DNA from: Porphyra umbilicalis
Lineage: Eukaryota; Rhodophyta; Bangiophyceae; Bangiales; Bangiaceae
DNA: 64,000 nt
Direction of reading: 5' to 3'
Assembly: GCA_002049455.2 (NCBI GenBank)
Contig: KV918972.1
Coordinates: 1 to 64,000, forward strand
The translations under genes were made by a program, and so were the position numbers. The notes under the pieces were generated by a model, which saw nothing but the letters and a program-made list of their open reading frames with translations, did no database searches and was not told the origin of the DNA. Shown piece after piece: positions 22,147 through 32,924 of this stretch; the stretch's first letter is position 1; the number at the start of each line of letters is the position of its first letter.

Positions 22147-23766
22147 GCGTGGTATGCAACTTTCAAGGCATCCTGTTTGCTGGGAAGGAAGGGCCGAGAT
22201 GGAGATTTACGAGGTGGAACACAAGCGTCGGCTTGTCCACGACCGACGTACCAACGTCTGCTTCTGGGTCATGAGGCGCGCGCCAGCGGCAACCAGCGTG
22301 CGCCGCGCATTGCTCAATCTCCCAGCGCCACTGCAGTCGTATGTATCTCTCGCACCAGCCGCGCCAGCGTCTACTACGCCCGGGGATCCGTACCGCCTGG
22401 CGAAGGCGCGGTCGCACGGGCACCAAGCGGGGGGACTGTGGGCTCGGGGCAGCCGCTCCAAGTGTACACGGTGCGCACGTCGCCCCACTCCGCGGACAAT
22501 GCGGAACGCGGACGAGGCGCGGAAGGATACAATCCAACAGAATGGGTGCTTTGCGGTGACGCTTGCTCGAAGGGGCCGCCAGTGGTCTGTCGTCGTGTCT
22601 CGCTCGGGACGGGGGATCCTCGCCAGAGGTTCGAGCGATGGAGCTCAAGGAGAGGACGCTCATGGAGGGAGAGCAAACGGAAATCTCGCGGGTACAGTGT
22701 CATGGGACCATCCTGAAAGACACTCCCTGAAACATAAGCATCACACAGCAGCCCCACAGTGACGCTTGATACCAGTCGTGACGCACCGTCGAAGGGGCGC
22801 CCCACAGACCCCACCACGTTGCGTGGTACCATGCCCACCAAGACGGTGGTGGGCGCGGGATTTCCGTGTCCTCTGCAAGCACGTATCCTCGCCGTTGAGC
22901 GCCGAGCCTGTGGCCACTTTGGCGCGGGCCCCACCTCGTCGGACCACAAAATGGAGCACCTGTGGTGAGGCGGCCGTCACATCTCATGAATCCTGGAATG
23001 TGAGGACGCGCCCCAACGGGCCCGCTGGGCCTCTGCTTGAGAAATCTCGACGTTCACAGCCACAACCAGTAGCGGATCAGGGGACCGTCCAGTCGGGAGG
23101 TGCTTCCGAGATGAATCGAGATTCACCGGGGCATTCTGCAATCATGCAGTAGCCCTCGCTGATAGCGTGCGTGTCCGCTTGCAAGGGTGTGCCATCCTTG
23201 CCCCATGTGGCGCCCATAACACGCGGGATTCGGAAATGGGCTGCAGGTGGGTGGGGGGATCTACAGCCCCCGCTGAATGGGGTGTGCTGCCCGCAAGTAG
23301 CAACTAGCGGGTGGGACCCTACCCCCAGCCTGTTGGCACGTGAGAGGGGGGATCAGGTTCATGGGTCGCTCGTGCCGCCGGGATGGGCCAGGCGACACCC
23401 TCTGCGGCAGTTGAAGGTGTCTGCGACGTTTGAATGAACAATCGATGCATACCTTGTCAGTCGAGCGGCTGTGAGGGGCGGTGCGTGCATTGGTTTCAGC
23501 ACACAAAAGCGCGGGAGTGCCCGCCTGTCACCTCTCCTCCACTTTGCATCCCGGCCTGACCGCTTTTTCTGGGAGACATGTGATGAATCGTGTCCTCACG
23601 CACCTGGAGCGCCACGGCTCGGTCACTTTTTGATGCTGTCACTGCACCCCAGGCCGCTGCGGTGGGGTCCAAGGACAGGTCCCACCCGTTGGGCTGTACC
23701 GGGCGCTGCAGCTGCGTGCCGTCGATTTTTTTTCAGGAGACGGGCGGTGGCGCCCCCATGGGGGCG
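22147..23766. other. Interval with no supported gene
   Basis: Mixed-composition sequence with several 150-200 codon open frames in competing registers and no recognisable motif. Small hairpins occur, for example around GCCCACCA...TGGTGGGC near 22832-22853. It may contain the upstream region of the CCT gene. Confidence 0.45.
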
Positions 23767-23840
23767 CAGGATGCGCCACGGCCCTGCGACGCGTGGGCCC
23801 ACGCGTGGGCCCACGCGTCGCAGGGCCGTGGCGCATCCTG
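23767..23840. repeat. Perfect 74-bp palindrome
   Basis: The sequence from CAGGATGCGCCACGG to CCGTGGCGCATCCTG is its own reverse complement, with the centre ACG|CGT between 23803 and 23804 and no spacer. It lies about 450-520 bp upstream of the putative CCT start. Such a structure could extrude as a cruciform or, if transcribed, fold into a 37-bp hairpin. Confidence 0.9.
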
Positions 23841-24284
23841 TGCAGGTCACCGCCGCCGTGCGAGTCGCGGGTCGAAGTGGGCGGCGCACCCCACACCCCA
23901 TTCCCCTCGGGCTCACCACAGGGCGGCGCCGCTGCCGTGGTGCCCGCCACCAGCCATTCGCCCGGGGCGGTCGCCTGGGGGGGGGCATCCCGTGCCCCCA
24001 GCGCGCTGCCTCTGCTCCACACCACCGGAGCGCGTTGCACCTCGGGAGGGCCAGACGCCTGCCCGCGCACGACGGGGCGCGTGCGGGATATTTTTTACCT
24101 CCGTCGCTCCCAACCGCACCCACTTTATCTCCCTCCCCCCGCCAGTCGCGCATACGCCGGGCGCCTCCGGAGTTCATGCGTTCCGCACCACACCGTTTCG
24201 CGCGTCCTGGTTCCCCTCCTCCCGGCCACCGCTTGCTTTATTTCAATGTGTGCCACCATCCCCACCTGCCGCTGCCACCCTCTC

Positions 24285-25462
24285 ATGGCCGTGACCCCCC
24301 CGGCGCCGACCGAGCGCCCTTCAAGCTGCGTGGAGTCGACACCGCAAACGCCGACCGTGAGAACGACGTCACCGACGTCACCGTCAACGGCGTCCACCCG
24401 GTCGCCGCCCAAGAGTTACGGATCGACGTGCCCGCCGCCGCCCCACCCGCGGCCGCCCGTCAACGCCACGTCCAAGGCCCGCCCGCACCTCGTAACGGCG
24501 GCGGCGGTGGCGCCGCGGCCACCCCCAACCCTCCCGCGCATCCTCCCGTCCCCGGTACCCCCCCCCCACCACCGACGCCGCTTCCCCCACCACCCCACGC
24601 GTTTGCCCCCTACTCGTGGATGAGCGGATTGGGAGCGCCCCTGTCGCCCATGGAGGCGGTGGCGCCCCACGCGCCGCACGCGCCGCACACACCACACGTG
24701 TGTTACTGTGGTCACCTGCCACCCGTCGGGGTCGCGTACGGCCTTCCCCACGGGTGCGGGCCGGCCTTGCCGCTGCCCCACCCGTCGATCTATGGCGGGT
24801 GGCCACCGTTGAGTCCTCCCCCACCAGCCCTCACGTGGCCCCCGTCAGGGGCAGCCCCACCGCCGGCTGGGGCGTCCCCCAAGACCCCCTCTTCGCCGTC
24901 CAAAGCGCCGTTGGCGCTCCCAAAAACACCGGCGGTCACGTCGCCACGAAAGGACGCGTCCAACCCGCCCTCACCAAAGGCCAGCGGCGCTTCCTCCCCC
25001 GCCGCAACGCCCGGCTCGCCGCCGCGGACCCCCCCCGCCGCGGAGCCCGCGGCGCCCGTCACCCCCCCAACGCCCCTGTCCCCGGCCTCGGCGCGCGCCG
25101 TCCTCAACGCGTCGATCGCGCGGGATAAGCGGGCGGCTGCGCTCCGCCGCTTCCGCCGCAAGCGCCCCCTCCCGTCCGCACAGGGCGGTCGAGGTGGTGG
25201 CGCGGGTGGTGATGCAGGCGCCGTCGCCGCCGCCGCAGCCAAGTCGGGGGGCACGCCGGTGCCACCGCCCCCGTTGAGCATCCGCGCACGCGTCGCGCGG
25301 GCGCGCAAGCGCCACCACGGGCGCTTTGTGGCGGGGGGGGCCACCGTGTCCATTGCGCGCGGCGGCGGGGGTGTCGTTGGGGGGATCCTCGCGCCGCGAC
25401 CGACCGAGGGCGTCGCCGCATCGGCGGGTGGGGAGGGTGCGGGGGGGGGGGTCCCGTGCTAG
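24285..25462 (+). CDS. CCT-motif protein, proline-rich
   Basis: CCT motifs (from CONSTANS, CO-like and TOC1) bind DNA or NF-Y subunits and carry nuclear localisation. Near the C-terminus (about 25105-25340) the frame reads RAAALRRFRRKR, then an inserted Gly/Ala stretch of about 35 residues, then SIRARVARARKRHHGRF. These match the two halves of the CCT motif (AALLRFRxKR ... IRYxxRxxxAxxRxRxxGRF). The remainder is low-complexity Pro/Ala/Ser sequence with a short Cys/His patch (HVCYCGH) near 24700. The ATG at 24285 (TCTCATGG) is chosen; its frame meets the CCT frame across a C run at about 24555-24564, so the run length matters. The frame holding the motif is also open far upstream. After the stop at 25460, a coding-like tail continues in another frame. 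Confidence 0.6.
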
Positions 25463-25934
25463 CGCCGCGAGGGGGAGTATTTTTCGAGCGGGTGCGCGAC
25501 TCCGAGTCGCCCCCGTCTACGCTGAACGCCTCAAGGGCGGTTGCGCCTCAAGCACCGGCCACCCCGCCAGTGGGGAGCCGGGCGGCAGCGGCGCTGCTGC
25601 AGACTCTTCAACTTCCGATGCAGGCAATACCATGTCGGCGCTCGTCGATCTGGCGCTGAGTAGCAGCGTCGACGCCATGGACGGCGTTGCGGCGGCCACG
25701 CGGGGCTCGGACGGCGGCTGCGCGGCCGCCGACGGTGCTGTGGCCGTGCCGCCGCCCGCCACGGGCACGTCGACCTACCTGGGCGAAAGCTTCATGGGCA
25801 CTCAAGAGGGTGCCGACGGCCGCTGGACGCCGCCGGCCAACGGGGATGCAGCGACGGCTGATGGCGTTTCGTGCGTCGATGCGGTGGCCACCGCCGCGGG
25901 CGACTCGTCGGGCGTGACGACCAGCGCGTCCTAG
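25463..25934 (+). other. Possible 3' extension of the CCT gene
   Basis: Another register stays open to 25934 and encodes an acidic, Ser/Ala-rich tail (for example SALVDLALSSSVDAMDG and YLGESFMGTQEG) of a type seen in transcription-factor C-termini. It would join the CCT frame if the G run at about 25440-25451 were one base different. Without transcript data this is only a suggestion. Confidence 0.3.
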
Positions 25935-27722
25935 GCGCCCGAGGCTGGTGGGACGGGTCCCTGGCCACGGGACCCACCCCCGATAGGGCTCCCACGCGGG
26001 GCGGCAGGGCGGCTGCGCCCGTGAGTGGCGGCCGCGCGATGGCAAGGCCGCACGGCTGTGAAGATGTGCGGCGGATGCGTGACCATCACGAGTGGTGTAT
26101 GCGACACGGCAACGGCACGCCATCCAAAGGTGACAACTGCATCGGCCTGCCCTCGGCGGGCGGCGAGCAGTGACTGCATGTAACAATTTTTTCTTCTCGT
26201 TTCTCCTGTCGCGTTTCCTCTTCCTTTTTCTCTCTTGTCTTTGTGTGGCTGGTGTTCTTCTTGCGTCTATCATGCGTTCCACTCCTACTCTTTCCTTTTT
26301 ATTCTTTTCTTTTTCCTCCTTGAACGTAAACGCGTCATCTCGTCTACTTGTATGGTCTCATAAACGTTGCGCTCCAGACCGTCGGAAGGGCGGCATCCAT
26401 CCGGTGCTGCACGGGACAGCACACGTTTTTCTTGGCACCTCAGCAGCGGGCTTCGAATCCAGCAGCGGCGAGGGCTCCGCCCGGCACCCGGCCGGGTGCT
26501 CCGGCGGAACCCCGTTCTTTCCAGGGTTGACAGCGTTTGGTTTGGTTTACCAAACATGAACGGAATTCAACCTGATTCACTTGAACGCTGGAGCGTTCAG
26601 GTTGAACGAAACATGTCAAAGGGCATACTTGTTCCGCGTAATACTTAGTATGCCACACTTAAAGTAGTTGACACTGTGCTGGGGGAAGTCGGGTTGTCTG
26701 ACTCGAGCTCCATCGAGTTGAGTCGCCAAGCCGATGTAGCGTGCGCATGGCAGGCCTGCTGCAGTCCCAGCGACAGATCCCTGCTTTCCTGCCCCACCAC
26801 CGCGACACAATCCAAACGAATGGTACGAGCCGACGCCAGGGCGACGACGTTGCCAACCGCCTGGGCCTCCGCGCTGTAACGGAGACGGGGGGACCAAGCA
26901 GAAAGGACCAAACACCGATGCGTGTAGACGGGGCGTTGAGGGCGAGTGGATGCCCCGTTGTCCGAGAAGCAGCTTGCTGTACTCCACGCAATCCTGGGTG
27001 CGACCACGACCCATCCATCCTTCAGCCAGAAAGGCTATGATTCACGCACACGCTGACAGCAGATGAATCGATCTAGGTACTCAGCGCCTAGGGTGCTACA
27101 CAGCCGATTGGCAACTGTTGACATGAAGGAGGGTCTGGGAGCAGAACTCTCAGCGCGACTGACCTGCAGGGGGTATGGCAACGAGGCAATCAGAGCGGCC
27201 GCACAGCGCCGAACCACCTGGCTGATCAATTTGAAGTGGTGAACGAAAGCTCTTGTCTGCCCGGGCAATTAGTCGTAAATACAACCAAGTCGTTTGTCGT
27301 TTGTTTTGGTTCGTTTCTTGAAATCAATCTGATTCATCGAACCATCTGTACATTTAACATGAACTTACAACCCTGAGTTCTTTCTGGTCTTTCCCCGTTC
27401 TGGTGTGTGCGCTCAGCGTGGGCACGAATAGATGAATTGCGCCAATCCCAATACTGTAATTGGAAGTCCTACTTGCATCAACTTGTTATGTCAAATGTAA
27501 TTTCGATCGGGGCAATAAGTTTTGTTGACTTGAATTCCATACTAATTTCGTCCAGACCGCTGCTGCCTCTTCCGACCGTGTATTAAATACCGGCGCCGTG
27601 GCGGTGCCGTCAACGCCCTCCTCTGGATGCCCCACGCTCTTCTCCTTCTGCCCTCCCACTCTCCCTCCCCCCCCCCCCCCCCCTGGCGCCCACGCGTCCT
27701 TTCCCCCTGTGTTTCGCCCCCC
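25935..27722. other. Intergenic region with pyrimidine tract and small hairpins
   Basis: It contains a T/C-rich tract at about 26187-26325. A hairpin lies near 26568-26610, with outer arms TTCAACCTGA/TCAGGTTGAA and an inner GAACGCT/AGCGTTC. A second hairpin pairs GGCATACT with AGTATGCC near 26622-26655. GC content is low for this genome. Several 80-130 codon frames are present, none recognisable. Confidence 0.45.
27581..27590 (+). promoter_or_regulatory. TATA-like box upstream of the JmjC gene
   Basis: TATTAAATAC stands out in an otherwise GC-rich stretch 133 bp upstream of the proposed start codon. Assigned by resemblance and position only. Confidence 0.3.
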
Positions 27723-29232
27723 ATGGCGGCTGCGGCTTCCCCCCCAGCCGCCTCCCCCCCCCAACCGACGCAGCCGCCACCGCCACCGCGCCGCACCCCG
27801 CCACCGTCCGCGCCCTGGCCATCCCCCGCGCGCGCCTGCCGCGCCTGTCGCTGGCGCTCCTCGGCGCCCCCCCCCCCTTGCGGCCCTCTCCCCCACCCTC
27901 CAAGCCGCCTACGCCGCCGCGCTCCCCCCCCCGGCGGCTGCGCCAGACTCTGCGTCGTCCGCTGCCGCCGCCGCCGCCGCCGCTGCGGCCGACCCCTTCT
28001 CCCTCTTTGACGCGCCCGCGTCGGCGGGCACAGCGGCGGCGGCGGCGCGCGCACCCTCCCCCCCCCCCCCCCCCCCCCCCCATCGCGTCGACGGCCGAGG
28101 CGCTCCTCGCCGCCCTCACGGGCCCCCCCCGGCAGAGACAGCCGACGTGACCGCCGCCGCGGCGGTGGTGGCGTGTGCCCTCGCGGCCGTCGACGCCTTT
28201 CGCGCCCGCCGCCCGGCCGCCGCCCTCCGCTACGCCGACGCGGCGGCCATCCTTGGCGGGGGGGGGGCCGCCGCCGCGCTGCGGCCGCTCGTGGCCGCCG
28301 CCGAAGCGGAGCTGCCACGCCCCGCGGCGCCCGCGTGTGGCGGCGGCGGCGGCGGCGACGGCGGCGGCGGCGGCGACCATGGCGGGGCGACGGCGGGGGT
28401 GTGGAAGGGCGGCCCGCCCGCAGACCTGTCAGACGACCCGGCCCGCCTCGAGGCCGTTGCAGAGGTGCCGGCCGGGGACACGGCGGCGGCGGCGGCGGCG
28501 GTCGGTGGCCGCCCGTTTGTCGTGCGGGGGGGGGTCGCCTCGTGGCCGGCGGTGCGCAAGTGGGGGCCCGCCTACCTGCGCGACGCCGTCGGCCACCGCA
28601 CCGTGCCGGTGGAGGTGGGGGGGGGGGGGGGGGGAAGCGCCTCACCGAGCGCCTCGCCCTGCTGTCCGAGGTGCTCGACGGCATGGTCGTCGGCGGGTCC
28701 GCCGCAGAGACCCCCACCGCCGACGGGGGTGGCGGCGCTGCCGACGGCGGCGGCGGCGGCGGCAGCGACGGCGACGGCGGTGGCGGCATCGATGGCGCCC
28801 CCCCCCTCTACATGGCGCAGCACCCCCTCCTGGAGCAGCTCGGCGGTCTCGCCGGGGACGTGCACCCCCCCCCTGGGTCCCCCCCGGCCGCCCCCTCGTC
28901 GGCGTCCACGCGTGGGTCGGCCCCCCCCGCACGCACACGGCGCTGCACACGGACAGCGCGGACAATGCGTTGTGCCAAGTCGCGGGCGTCAAAGTCGTGC
29001 GCCTCGTCGACCCGGCGCACACGGCCGCGCTCGACGTGGCCGCCGACGGGCGCGGCAACGCGGCGGGGGTGGACGACCTCGTGCACCCGGGGGGGGCATC
29101 CGCGGCGGCGGTGCGCGCCGTGCCGTATGGGCGCGTGGTGTTGGGGGGGGGGACGTGCTCCACATCCCGGCGGGGTGGTGGCACGACGTGCGGTCGGTGG
29201 GGGCGGCGATTAGTGTCAACTATTGGTTTTGA
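27723..29232 (+). CDS. JmjC-domain oxygenase, JMJD5/KDM8-like (frame broken at G/C runs)
   Basis: JMJD5/KDM8 proteins are Fe(II)/2-oxoglutarate oxygenases that hydroxylate protein arginines and possibly act on histones. The start is the ATG at 27723 (CCCCATGG). An N-terminal helical region (VRALAIPRARLPRLSLALL; LQAAYAAALP; VDAFRARRPAAALRYADAA) leads into RPFVVRGGVASWPAVRKWG near 28510-28565 and VPVEVG. Next come PLYMAQHPLLEQL near 28804-28845 and the iron-site H-x-D in LHTDSADNALCQVAG near 28950. The final strands DVLHIPAGWWHDVRS and SVNYWF end at the stop at 29230-29232. This order, and the aromatic ending, match JMJD5. Frame shifts fall at C runs (about 27757-27768, 27867-27877, about 28060-28080) and G runs (about 28257, 28616-28634, 29147-29156). 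The iron ligands H, D and the distal H are present. Confidence 0.75.
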
Positions 29233-30839
29233 TGGGAGGGGGGGGGGGGGGGGGGGGCGAGGGGGGGGGCTGGACGGGGAGCGGCGGGGGCAAGGAGGCG
29301 CGCAGGGTCTCTCACGGTACTTGCGTGTTTGTTTTGTGCCGTGGCCAAGGGCGGTGGGCGGGTCGGGTGGGTGGCGCTCAGCGGCGGGGACAGTGCACGA
29401 AAATCCCGCGTGGCCGCTGCAGCTGGGCCTCGTACGCTCGTGGGGGGTGTCTGCGCGGGACCACAGGGCCGCCGTCTGCTCGCCGCCGCGTGCGCCGCCG
29501 CCGCCCGCTGGCGGCCCACTGCAGGGGGCCCGGCGGGCAGCCGGCGTCGGCCACATGCGGCGCTGTGCGCAGCGGCGCGGCGGCGCAGCTCGCAATCACA
29601 ACACACACAAGTAGTGCCCCCTCACTCGTCGGCCGCTGCCATTGACGCGCGCAACGGATCCACCCGCCCGGCGCGCACGGGGCGGCGGACTTGCACGCCC
29701 GCCCCGCCGTGGCCACGCCGTGCGCACGCACGCCAACCCGCTGCCGGGCCGTCCCCCCCGTGACCCGCTTGCACCCGGGCCGACCCCCGTGACTAACCAG
29801 CCTCGCGAGGCTACGATGCAGTTGGAATCTGCACGCCGCCCGCCTCCACCCCCACACGGTCCCCCCCCCCCCCCATCCGTCGCCCGCAAGGGGGGGGCAG
29901 ACACTCAACTATAGGTGCAGCAATGCCCCCGCCGGCAACCGCGCTGGCCGCCGGGCCCCGCCGCGTGTCGGCCTGTGGTGGGGGGCACGCGCGAGGCGGG
30001 CGCGGCCGCCGCCGCCGCCGCCGCCGCCGCGGGCGGCCGTGCCGCCCCCGCCGCCGCGCCGGCGGCGGCGGCAGGGTGCCTCCCCACGAGCGGGGTGCAA
30101 AACCCTAGGGGGCCCAGATTGACGCTGACCCGGCCGTGCGCGCGCGGGGGCGGCGTCGCCCGCACCGGCGGACGAGCGTCTGAGGGAGGGGGAGGGGGGG
30201 GGGGGGGGAGGGGGACTCGGCGAGATCCATCCGGCGGCGGCGGCCGCCGCCGCCGCCGCCGACCCACCGTCCTCCCGCGGACGCACGGCCGCGGCGGGGC
30301 GCTCGCGTACCCCCGAGCCGTGGCGCGTGCGGGCGGCGGCGCGCGGCCGTCGGGGCGGAGCTGGACGGCGCCAAGTCGCGGCGCGCAGCGACGCCACACC
30401 GTCCCCCCCACACCCCCACCAAACCGCGGCCCGACGCTGCCGCACGCAGCGGTCAGAGTCCCCGGCAACGGGCGCCGCCGAGCAGGCAGCCAGATCTCGA
30501 GGGAGTCAAGGGCGCTGCTGCGGGAGCGGCGACGAGCAGTGCACGGACGAGATGTCGAGCGAAAGCGCGTTTAAGAAAACCCAGACGAAGAAAAGGGAGC
30601 AGCCACACACAAGCCAAGAGCAAAAGAGAGACCTGCATGGAAGGGGTGCACATGGTGTCCAAAACACGAGCAAGAGGGAACCCCGCCCACCCAGCGCGCC
30701 ACCACCAACGGCAACAAGGCACAAAGATTACCCACTCGAGCAGTCCCCCCCACGCACCATGTGCGTGACCGCCCGAGCCGCCACCCACCGTCGCCGTCAC
30801 CACGGCCGTCGGCCGCCGGCAATGCAGGCGCACCCCCCC
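29233..30839. other. Convergent intergenic region
   Basis: About 1.6 kb between the stops of the JmjC gene (+) and the bZIP gene (-). It starts with G runs (29238-29270) and holds GC-rich low-complexity sequence, then a purine-rich patch (about 30530-30720) with A-rich segments. No frame shows a domain. It should include both 3' UTRs. Confidence 0.45.
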
Positions 30840-32924
30840 TCACACCTCTGCCGCGCCCCTCCCCCCCCCCCCCCCAGCCGCCGCCTCCACCGCCGCCAGC
30901 AGCCGCCTATTGTCCGCCCGCAACGCCGCCGCGGTCGCCGCCGCCGCCACCAGCGTCCCTTCCACGGCCCGCACCTCGGCTTCGAGCTCATCCGGATACC
31001 GCTGGCGGAACACGCGTGACACGGCGGCCGACTGCTGGTTGAGCTGCAACCGCCGGCGGTATTGCATGTAGGTGAGGCGGGAGCGCGACGCGGGCGTGCC
31101 GCCGTCCGCCTCGGCGTCGGCGCGCGCTGCAGCGACGGCGGCGACGGCAGCGTCCGACTCGGCGGCTTTGGCGGTTTTGCGGAGCTCGGCAAACTTGTCC
31201 GCCGCGATCCGCGCGCGCGCCTTGGCGCGCGCCAGCGCACACAGCCGCGCGCCTCCGCCAGGGGGGGCCCCCGCACCGGGAGCCAAACCGGGGGGGACCA
31301 CCGACGAGGCGGCGGCGACCGCCTTGGCCGCCGTCGTCGCGTCGTCATCGTCGGCGGTGGGCGCGTCCGCGTCGACGCCGTTGGCGCCGCTGCCGCGGCA
31401 GCTGGCGCCGCAGGAGGTTGCCGCCGCCGGCCGTGCCGCGCCGGTCCAGGCCGCCGACGCAGCCGACGGATCGGTGGTCAGAGCGGCAGCGGCCGCCGGC
31501 CAGCCGTCCGCCCAGTGTGCCTGCGCCGGTTTTATCAACGGAGACACCCGCTGGGTGGCCGTGGCCGTCGCAGAGGCCGCCACCATTGTGGCCGCCGCCG
31601 CCGCCGCCGCCGCTGCGAGGGCGCCGCCTCGACGTCTTGTGGCGTCGGCCCCACTTTGCCGGCCGCCACCGCTGTCGCCGCTGCGGTCGGTGGCCGACGT
31701 GCCGCCCGACACGGGGCTGATCGGCAGGTCAATGGTGCCAGGGGGGCTGCCACCCCGGGGGACCGCCTCAAACGTAATGGCCGCGGTAGGTGCCTCCGCC
31801 AATTCTGCCGCAGCCGCGGTCGCGGTCACGCGGCTGCGACCGCCCCGTGGCAGCCGCGCAATGGAAAGGGACCCCCGTGCCGCCAGCCGTGCGCGGGGCG
31901 CCGCAGCAGGCGCTGTCGTCGCCGCCACCGCCGCCGCCGCCGCCGCCGCCGTGCTGCAGCCCGGTGGCGGAGGTGGCGACGCCCCCGCCGCTGCCGGGAT
32001 CGTCGCCCCGGCGACGGCAGTCGAGCCGCCGGGCCCGCGACGCTTCTTCCGTGGGGCCCCGGTGGCGCCACCGCGGGCCGCCAACGGCGCGCCGCCGCTG
32101 CGCTTGCGAGCCCGCCCCTGCAGCGCCGGCGGCGGAGGCGCGGGCGGCCGCGGCAGCGTCGTCGACGCCTTGGCCGCCGCTGCCGACTCGATGACTGGGG
32201 AGGGGGTTGGTCCACACCCCGGACTCGACGCGATGATCTCCTCCATGGATGTGGTGGGGGTGGCCTTGCCGCCCCGCTCCCGAGTCGGCCACCCAGCGTG
32301 CACCTTCCGCGCGTCGGCGGTGGCTGACCTGGGCGGTGGGGACGTGGCGATCGCGCTGAGTACCAGCGCCGCCGTCAACATCTCCTCGTCCGCAGCACTT
32401 GTCAGAGGGGTAGTGATATCGCCAACGGGCTCCCTCCTCGCGTCCACCGCCGACTGCTCGAACGCCCGAACTGCGGCAACAGCGGCTCGGGCCTCCTCCG
32501 CGACATTGCCAGCACAGAGTCCATCCACGAGGTCGCCGGCCGCGTCAGGGGTGAAACCAGTGAAGGCGCGGCCTTGGTAGAAGCCGGGGCTGGGGCAGAA
32601 CGATAGCGGGGTCTGCGATGGGAGACCCCTCGCAAAGGGGGACTGGCCGTCGCTGATGCCGACGGCACGAAACATACTCGCCCCCCCGACGGCCGGGGGG
32701 GTCAAGCCCGGCGAGTGGTCCATCGGGAGAACCAGTTGCGGCATCGCGGGGACGCCCGTGACGCTGCCGGGAGGCGGCGACGGGTCAGCGCCGCCCCAAG
32801 AGCCGCCATGGTAGAGGCCACCAGACAGGCCCACACGCACGCCGGGGGAGGCAGCCCACCCCGGGGGGCAAGAGTGGGAGGCAGGCGTCGGCACCGCGGC
32901 GGCAGTGGGGGTGGCACCGCTCAT
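30840..32924 (-). CDS. bZIP transcription factor (intronless)
   Basis: A continuous 694-codon frame from the ATG at 32924, with the same frame open upstream to 33230. The C-terminal end carries a basic-leucine-zipper region. The basic part is YRRRLQLNQQSAAVSRVF, with the diagnostic N-x7-R spacing. It is followed by LEAEVRAVEGTLVAA and ALRADNRRLLAAVEAA, giving heptads of L, V, A, L, L. bZIP proteins bind DNA as dimers. Upstream, the protein is rich in Ala, Pro and Gly, with basic patches (RARKRSGG; RKKRRGPG) suited to nuclear import and a Ser/Thr-Pro-rich N-terminal half. The zipper lacks a leucine at one heptad and the basic region has QxSAAxSR, so it is an atypical but credible bZIP. Frame is intact throughout, unlike several neighbours. 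Confidence 0.75.
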   Translation of the reverse strand: MSGATPTAAAVPTPASHSCPPGWAASPGVRVGLSGGLYHGGSWGGADPSPPPGSVTGVPAMPQLVLPMDHSPGLTPPAVGGASMFRAVGISDGQSPFARGLPSQTPLSFCPSPGFYQGRAFTGFTPDAAGDLVDGLCAGNVAEEARAAVAAVRAFEQSAVDARREPVGDITTPLTSAADEEMLTAALVLSAIATSPPPRSATADARKVHAGWPTRERGGKATPTTSMEEIIASSPGCGPTPSPVIESAAAAKASTTLPRPPAPPPPALQGRARKRSGGAPLAARGGATGAPRKKRRGPGGSTAVAGATIPAAAGASPPPPPGCSTAAAAAAAVAATTAPAAAPRARLAARGSLSIARLPRGGRSRVTATAAAAELAEAPTAAITFEAVPRGGSPPGTIDLPISPVSGGTSATDRSGDSGGGRQSGADATRRRGGALAAAAAAAAATMVAASATATATQRVSPLIKPAQAHWADGWPAAAAALTTDPSAASAAWTGAARPAAATSCGASCRGSGANGVDADAPTADDDDATTAAKAVAAASSVVPPGLAPGAGAPPGGGARLCALARAKARARIAADKFAELRKTAKAAESDAAVAAVAAARADAEADGGTPASRSRLTYMQYRRRLQLNQQSAAVSRVFRQRYPDELEAEVRAVEGTLVAAAATAAALRADNRRLLAAVEAAAGGGGGRGAAEV

